A DNA stretch of 8,675 bases from Candidatus Puniceispirillum sp. Its GTDB lineage: Bacteria; Pseudomonadota; Alphaproteobacteria; Puniceispirillales; Puniceispirillaceae. Numbering within the stretch: the stretch's first letter is position 1; every line of letters starts with the position of its first letter. Below the pieces are notes generated by a model. The model was not told where the DNA came from. It did no database searches and was given only the letters and a program-made list of their open reading frames with translations. Position numbers and translations under genes: made by a program. Shown here one piece after another: positions 7,379-8,675 of the stretch. The stretch lies in NCBI GenBank assembly GCA_016778825.1, contig JADHOU010000053.1, forward strand, positions 1 to 8,675. The letters are read 5' to 3'.

Positions 7379-7720
7379 TTAAATCGCTTTCAAAAAGAAT
7401 AACGTCGACACCAGAAAGGCAAATGCCACCGCCAGTGCCGCCATTGTTTTCTGATGCGGGCTCCATGGCAGAAATTCCAGTGCCATCAGCCGAAGCCCAC
7501 CAAATAGATGCGCTGCCAGCAAAAACACCAAACCATATTCGGCCAGTTTCACAATGGTCAAATCGGTAAAACGCAAAAACCCGTCAAGACGCGCCGGTGC
7601 TGAAATGGCCAATGACAGCATATAAAAATGGAGTGGCAAAAACAGCGCCAGACCAAGCCCCGATAAACGGTGAAGCAAAAAGGCAAACCATAATGGATGC
7701 GCGCGATGCGGCCGGATCAT
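7379..7720 (-). CDS. sdhC: Complex II cytochrome b / SdhC-type membrane anchor subunit
   Basis: 113 residues with three predicted membrane helices (about 11-38, 57-82 and 92-110). LLHRLSG (15-21) is the SdhC signature, and HLFGGLR (71-77) supplies His71 at the place of the haem b ligand (E. coli SdhC His84). It would anchor SdhA/B on the inner membrane and help form the quinone site. By motif spacing, E. coli SdhC Ser27 corresponds to Phe14, and the residues matching His91 and Asp95 are Leu78 and Glu82, so the pocket differs although the Arg of HR is kept. The start ATG 7720 overlaps the preceding stop as ATGA, with GGGAG at 7728-7732 placed 7 nt upstream. Function is firm as a complex II anchor; the C versus D label rests on the HRxSG motif. 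Confidence 0.82.
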   Translation of the reverse strand: MIRPHRAHPLWFAFLLHRLSGLGLALFLPLHFYMLSLAISAPARLDGFLRFTDLTIVKLAEYGLVFLLAAHLFGGLRLMALEFLPWSPHQKTMAALAVAFAFLVSTLFFLKAI

Positions 7721-8061
7721 AGCCCAGCTCCCGCAAAGGTAACAGCATAGACAGCCTTTGCCCCTAGCCCGAACAAAAGGGCAAAAACCGCCCAGCTAAA
7801 AAGCTGGAGGGCGCGCCCCTTCAGGCCAAACCATTCAAAACTAATCACCCGCAACCCGATGGCACCATGAATCGAAACGGCAACAACAAAGCTGCCATAA
7901 AACAAAAACCACGCAACCGAGCCTTGTGTCCGCGCTAGAATTTCGTCAACGGTCAAACCGCCCTGAACAGCATAGATCATCACCGCAATATGCCCAATCA
8001 CGAGCGGCGCCATTACCAGCGCCGTCAAGCGCTGTAACATATATAAACGAAGATCAAGCAT
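7717..8061 (-). CDS. sdhD: Complex II SdhD-type hydrophobic membrane anchor subunit
   Basis: 114 residues with three predicted membrane helices (about 13-31, 50-73 and 85-108). The N-terminal QRLTALVMAPL resembles the QRxTA start of alphaproteobacterial SdhD. IHGAIGLRVI gives His65 at the position of the haem b ligand (E. coli SdhD His71), so a haem shared with the other anchor is likely. Exactly 11-12 residues after this His, where E. coli has Asp82-Tyr83 (Tyr83 bonds ubiquinone), this protein has Glu76-Trp77. ATG 8061 directly abuts the sdhB stop TAG with no gap, and GGAG at 8069-8072 lies 7 nt upstream. Standard annotation may label it SdhC or simply membrane anchor; the family assignment is sure, the subunit letter less so. 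Confidence 0.8.
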   Translation of the reverse strand: MLDLRLYMLQRLTALVMAPLVIGHIAVMIYAVQGGLTVDEILARTQGSVAWFLFYGSFVVAVSIHGAIGLRVISFEWFGLKGRALQLFSWAVFALLFGLGAKAVYAVTFAGAGL

Positions 8062-8675
8062 CTAGCGGCTCCGGCGGAAAAGGGCTTTTGTCGTTTCGCG
8101 CTTCAATCCGGCAATCGACAAGGTTGGGTTCAATTCATTCGGGCAATATTGCACACAGCCTTGCTGGGAATGGCAATTATGACAGCCGCCATTTGACCCA
8201 ACAGCGGCAAGCCGCACATCTTGCCCATCATCACGGATGTCATTTACCAGAGACCATGACCGGTTCAACGCTGCCGGTCCAAAATAATCGGGGTTGGATT
8301 CAACCACGTCACAAGCCGCATAACAGACCGCGCAATTGATACATTCAATCGCCTCGCTGGCGGCAATTCGCATTGGATCATCAGGGGTGATGGCTGCCAT
8401 CGGGTCATGGCGTGTTTTGCTTGGGTGAAACACCGCTTCAGCCGCAACCCATTTTTCAAAGAATGGATCCATATCGGTTGCCAAATCTTTGATCACCGGC
8501 AAATTACGAAGCGGCGCAACCTCAAGCTGATCATCTGCAACGACCTTGCTGACATGTGTTCGGCACGTCCAGCGCGGCGATCCATTGACCATCATCGCAC
8601 AAGATCCGCACATGCCAACGCGGCAAGCAAACCGGTAAGATAAAGTGGGGTCAATATGCTGTTGGACATAGGCCA
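8062..8675 (-). CDS. sdhB: Complex II iron-sulfur subunit (SdhB/FrdB), N-terminus cut off by the window
   Basis: The last 203 residues are present, with the frame starting at base 8673 and reading leftward; roughly 35-50 N-terminal residues are missing at the window edge. It carries electrons from FAD to quinone. Numbering the visible part: 2Fe-2S ligands Cys17, 22, 25 and 37 (ACRVGMCGSC then WTC); 4Fe-4S ligands Cys111, 114, 117 and 177; 3Fe-4S ligands Cys121, 167 and 173. All ten have canonical spacing; Cys164 is extra. The segment CINCAVCYAACDVVESNPDY followed by FGPAAL is strikingly like E. coli FrdB and lacks the Trp that lines the ubiquinone pocket in SdhB (Trp164; Ser126 here). The usual CP after the fourth cysteine is CD. 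An ATG at 8613 lies inside the 2Fe-2S motif and cannot be the start. It leads the visible operon; its promoter lies outside the window. Confidence 0.92.
   Translation of the reverse strand, partial: AYVQQHIDPTLSYRFACRVGMCGSCAMMVNGSPRWTCRTHVSKVVADDQLEVAPLRNLPVIKDLATDMDPFFEKWVAAEAVFHPSKTRHDPMAAITPDDPMRIAASEAIECINCAVCYAACDVVESNPDYFGPAALNRSWSLVNDIRDDGQDVRLAAVGSNGGCHNCHSQQGCVQYCPNELNPTLSIAGLKRETTKALFRRSR

Noticed and set aside
6976..7569. 197-codon plus-strand open frame opposite sdhA and sdhC
   Set aside because: Same register effect on the opposite strand of sdhA; it crosses two real genes and has no recognisable domain.
7926..8339. 137-codon plus-strand open frame over sdhD and sdhB
   Set aside because: It overlaps two well-supported genes, including the Fe-S cysteine motifs, and its translation is low-complexity and family-free.

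Overview
The window looks like ordinary chromosome from an alphaproteobacterium, possibly a marine lineage. Base composition is close to balanced, genes are tightly packed, and the PccA/PccB proteins match the alphaproteobacterial type (inferred from remembered family sequences; no search was run). I see no RNA gene, insertion sequence, phage gene or CRISPR array.

Layout: the plus strand (1-2515) carries the 3' end of pccB and a complete pccA, the two subunits of propionyl-CoA carboxylase. A 73-bp spacer (2516-2588) holding a short tandem repeat separates them from a convergent minus-strand operon filling the rest (2589-8675). In transcription order the operon reads: sdhB (5' end cut off by the window), sdhD-type anchor, sdhC-type anchor, sdhA, alpha and beta subunits of a two-subunit class I fumarase, and a YdhS-like FAD/NAD(P)-binding protein. 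Junctions from sdhB to the fumarase beta subunit abut, overlap by 4-7 bp or are 4 bp apart; the last gene follows after 42 bp. Five of the six internal starts have a purine-rich Shine-Dalgarno 7 nt upstream, which fixes the start of the fumarase beta subunit (ATG) and of the last gene (GTG). Promoters of both operons lie outside the window.

How the genes fit together: propionyl-CoA carboxylase makes methylmalonyl-CoA, which usually becomes succinyl-CoA and then succinate. The operon on the other strand encodes the next two interconversions, succinate/fumarate and fumarate/malate.

The main point of interest is that the complex II/fumarase set is not the textbook alphaproteobacterial sdhCDAB plus fumarase. 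Gene order is B-D-C-A. The flavoprotein has Cys where the FAD-linking His normally is, and Glu at an active-site Thr position. The iron-sulfur subunit resembles FrdB around its 4Fe-4S motif. Several quinone-pocket residues known from E. coli SQR are replaced while both haem-ligand histidines remain. The fumarase subunits keep their three cluster cysteines but diverge in other family motifs. This suggests a distinct complex II lineage, perhaps biased towards fumarate reduction or using another quinone or dicarboxylate. I cannot say from the sequence alone whether it is undescribed; I have an unverified impression that relatives exist in other proteobacteria.
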